A stretch of 6,836 nucleotides of DNA from positions 18 through 6,853 of the forward strand of contig WRNL01000084.1 of NCBI GenBank assembly GCA_009776625.1, read 5' to 3'. This document shows positions 6,158 through 6,836 of the stretch, piece after piece (the stretch's first letter is position 1; each line of letters opens with the position of its first letter). The notes beneath the pieces were generated by a model that was given only the letters and a program-made list of their open reading frames with translations, was not told the DNA's origin and ran no database searches. This DNA is from Methanomassiliicoccaceae archaeon. GTDB lineage: Archaea > Thermoplasmatota > Thermoplasmata > Methanomassiliicoccales > Methanomethylophilaceae. The position numbers and the translations under genes were made by a program.

Positions 6158-6751
6158 ATGGCAAAAAGAAACAAACAGAAAGACAAGAGTTCCAGAGGGT
6201 ATGAGAAGATGATTGCGACTGTGAGGGACTTCGAATGCGGGCTCTGCGGCTTCAAGACCTCCGTCGCGATCCTTTCGGACAAAGTGGTCGACGACCCTGA
6301 CAGGACTGCGGACACCCTGATCGAGAACGGGTGGTCGAGTACAGGCAAGAAACTGACCTGCCCATGTTGCACGGCGGAAGGCGTGAGGCTCGATGCCAGG
6401 GGAGGGGATGTCGACGCGCAGCTCGAGATGGGCTGGCTGTGCTACAAGGGCATGGGTGTGAAAAAGAGCTACAAGAAAGCGGCGAGGTGGTTCGGGCTCG
6501 CCGCCGAGCAGGGGGAGGCCTACGCACAGTACAACCTCGGCATGATGTACAAGATGGGGATGGGCGTGTGCCGGGACCATGCCGAGGCGGCGAAGTGGTT
6601 CGGGCTCGCCGCTGAGCAGGGCGACGCGGACGCGCAGTACCGTCTCGGCGGGATGTGGGAGAAAGGGAAAGGCGTCCCGCAGAGCGACACCGAGGCGATG
6701 ATATGGTACAAGCTCGCGGCGAAGCAGATGCGGAAAGAAAGGGCAGAGTGA
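6158..6751 (+). CDS. Zinc-ribbon protein with three Sel1 repeats
   Basis: The 197-residue protein has a basic N-terminal tail (MAKRNKQKDK), then a zinc-ribbon-like region with CGLC (27-30) and CPCC (68-71), and three 36-residue Sel1 repeats at about 83-118, 119-154 and 155-190. Each repeat follows the pattern G-[DE]-x2-AQ-x2-[LM]G, then KG-x-GV, then AA-x-WF/Y-LAA. Sel1 repeats are TPR-related adaptor solenoids. The ATG at 6158 is preferred because AAAGGTG (6145-6151) lies 6 nt upstream. An in-frame ATG at 6134 would add eight residues (MRGTKVFT), but its nearest GGAGG is 21 nt away. It follows the AAA+ gene by 54 nt and probably belongs to the same transcript. Composition returns to GC-rich. 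With the first gene of the set it makes two Cys-rich proteins flanking the ATPase, suggesting a complex, which is inference. Sel1 proteins are often expanded in gut archaea, so it may be a general paralogue. Confidence 0.85.
   Translation: MAKRNKQKDKSSRGYEKMIATVRDFECGLCGFKTSVAILSDKVVDDPDRTADTLIENGWSSTGKKLTCPCCTAEGVRLDARGGDVDAQLEMGWLCYKGMGVKKSYKKAARWFGLAAEQGEAYAQYNLGMMYKMGMGVCRDHAEAAKWFGLAAEQGDADAQYRLGGMWEKGKGVPQSDTEAMIWYKLAAKQMRKERAE
6479..6642 (+). repeat. 108-bp direct repeat units encoding Sel1 repeats
   Basis: DNA from about 6479 to 6533 recurs with few changes 108 bp further on (about 6587 to 6641), including the shared stretch GTGGTTCGGGCTCGCCGC. The near-identity at DNA level, not only in protein, points to recent duplication or gene conversion of one 36-codon repeat unit. 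Confidence 0.6.
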
Positions 6752-6785
6752 TACGGGTTCCCTGGTTGCACTTTCTGCCCCTATT

Positions 6786-6816
6786 GAACCAGCCGGTTCC
6801 GCCCGACCTCTTTTTT
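6786..6816 (+). terminator. Probable terminator after the Sel1 gene
   Basis: GAACC (6786-6790) pairs with GGTTC (6795-6799) around AGCC. A T-rich tract beginning CTCTTTTTT ends at 6816, about 12-17 nt later. A run of T is the usual archaeal termination signal; the hairpin is short and may be incidental. The placement, 35-65 nt beyond the stop at 6751, suits the end of the Zn-finger/AAA/Sel1 transcript. Confidence 0.5.
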
Positions 6817-6836
6817 CTACCGCCTCCCCCCCCCCC

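Overview
The window looks like chromosomal DNA from an archaeon, most probably a host-associated methanogen of the Thermoplasmata (Methanomassiliicoccales-like). This is inferred from the PEP synthase type, the CBS-ParB fusion, frequent AGG (Arg) and ATA (Ile) codons in GC-rich genes, TATA/BRE-like promoters about 25-30 nt upstream of start codons, a CARF-like/winged-helix regulator of a mainly archaeal type, and Sel1 and TPR proteins of kinds I associate with gut archaea. All eight recognisable reading frames stop at TGA and none at TAG or TAA, which would suit a lineage that avoids TAG (for example a pyrrolysine user). The genus cannot be fixed from this sequence alone.

Left part (1-2504). 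A phosphoenolpyruvate synthase gene (C-terminal part, + strand) converges on a CBS-CBS-ParB-like gene (- strand). Their stop codons abut with no intergenic base (TGA|TCA), and a perfect 9-bp hairpin lies 5 nt beyond the ppsA stop, inside the end of the opposing gene. Bases 1977-2222 hold no convincing gene, only three small hairpins and a possible promoter for the CBS-ParB gene. Next is a 93-residue winged-helix reading frame (- strand) that looks like the broken-off C-terminus of an AlbA_2/ATPase-type regulator.

Middle part (2554-4449, - strand). A CARF-like/winged-helix regulator is followed after about 48 bp by a TPR-like helical-repeat protein of unknown function. The two are probably co-transcribed and end at a hairpin that overlaps the TPR stop codon.

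Right part (4574-6751, + strand). Diverging from the regulator across a 124-bp promoter region is a three-gene set: a small zinc-finger-like protein, an AAA+ ATPase of phage-like appearance with a more AT-rich gene, and a zinc-ribbon/Sel1-repeat protein. A perfect 12-bp palindrome forms the TATA element of this set, and the regulator has its own TATA element about 29 nt before its start codon, so its transcript may be leaderless.

The main candidate for an undescribed system is this divergent cassette: CARF-like sensor plus TPR protein on one side, Zn-finger, AAA+ ATPase and Zn-ribbon-Sel1 on the other. It resembles a small accessory or defence-type module with its own ligand-sensing regulator. 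No CRISPR array, Cas gene, transposase or integrase is visible, so a defence role is only a hypothesis. The window ends in a run of 11 C, possibly a contig edge.
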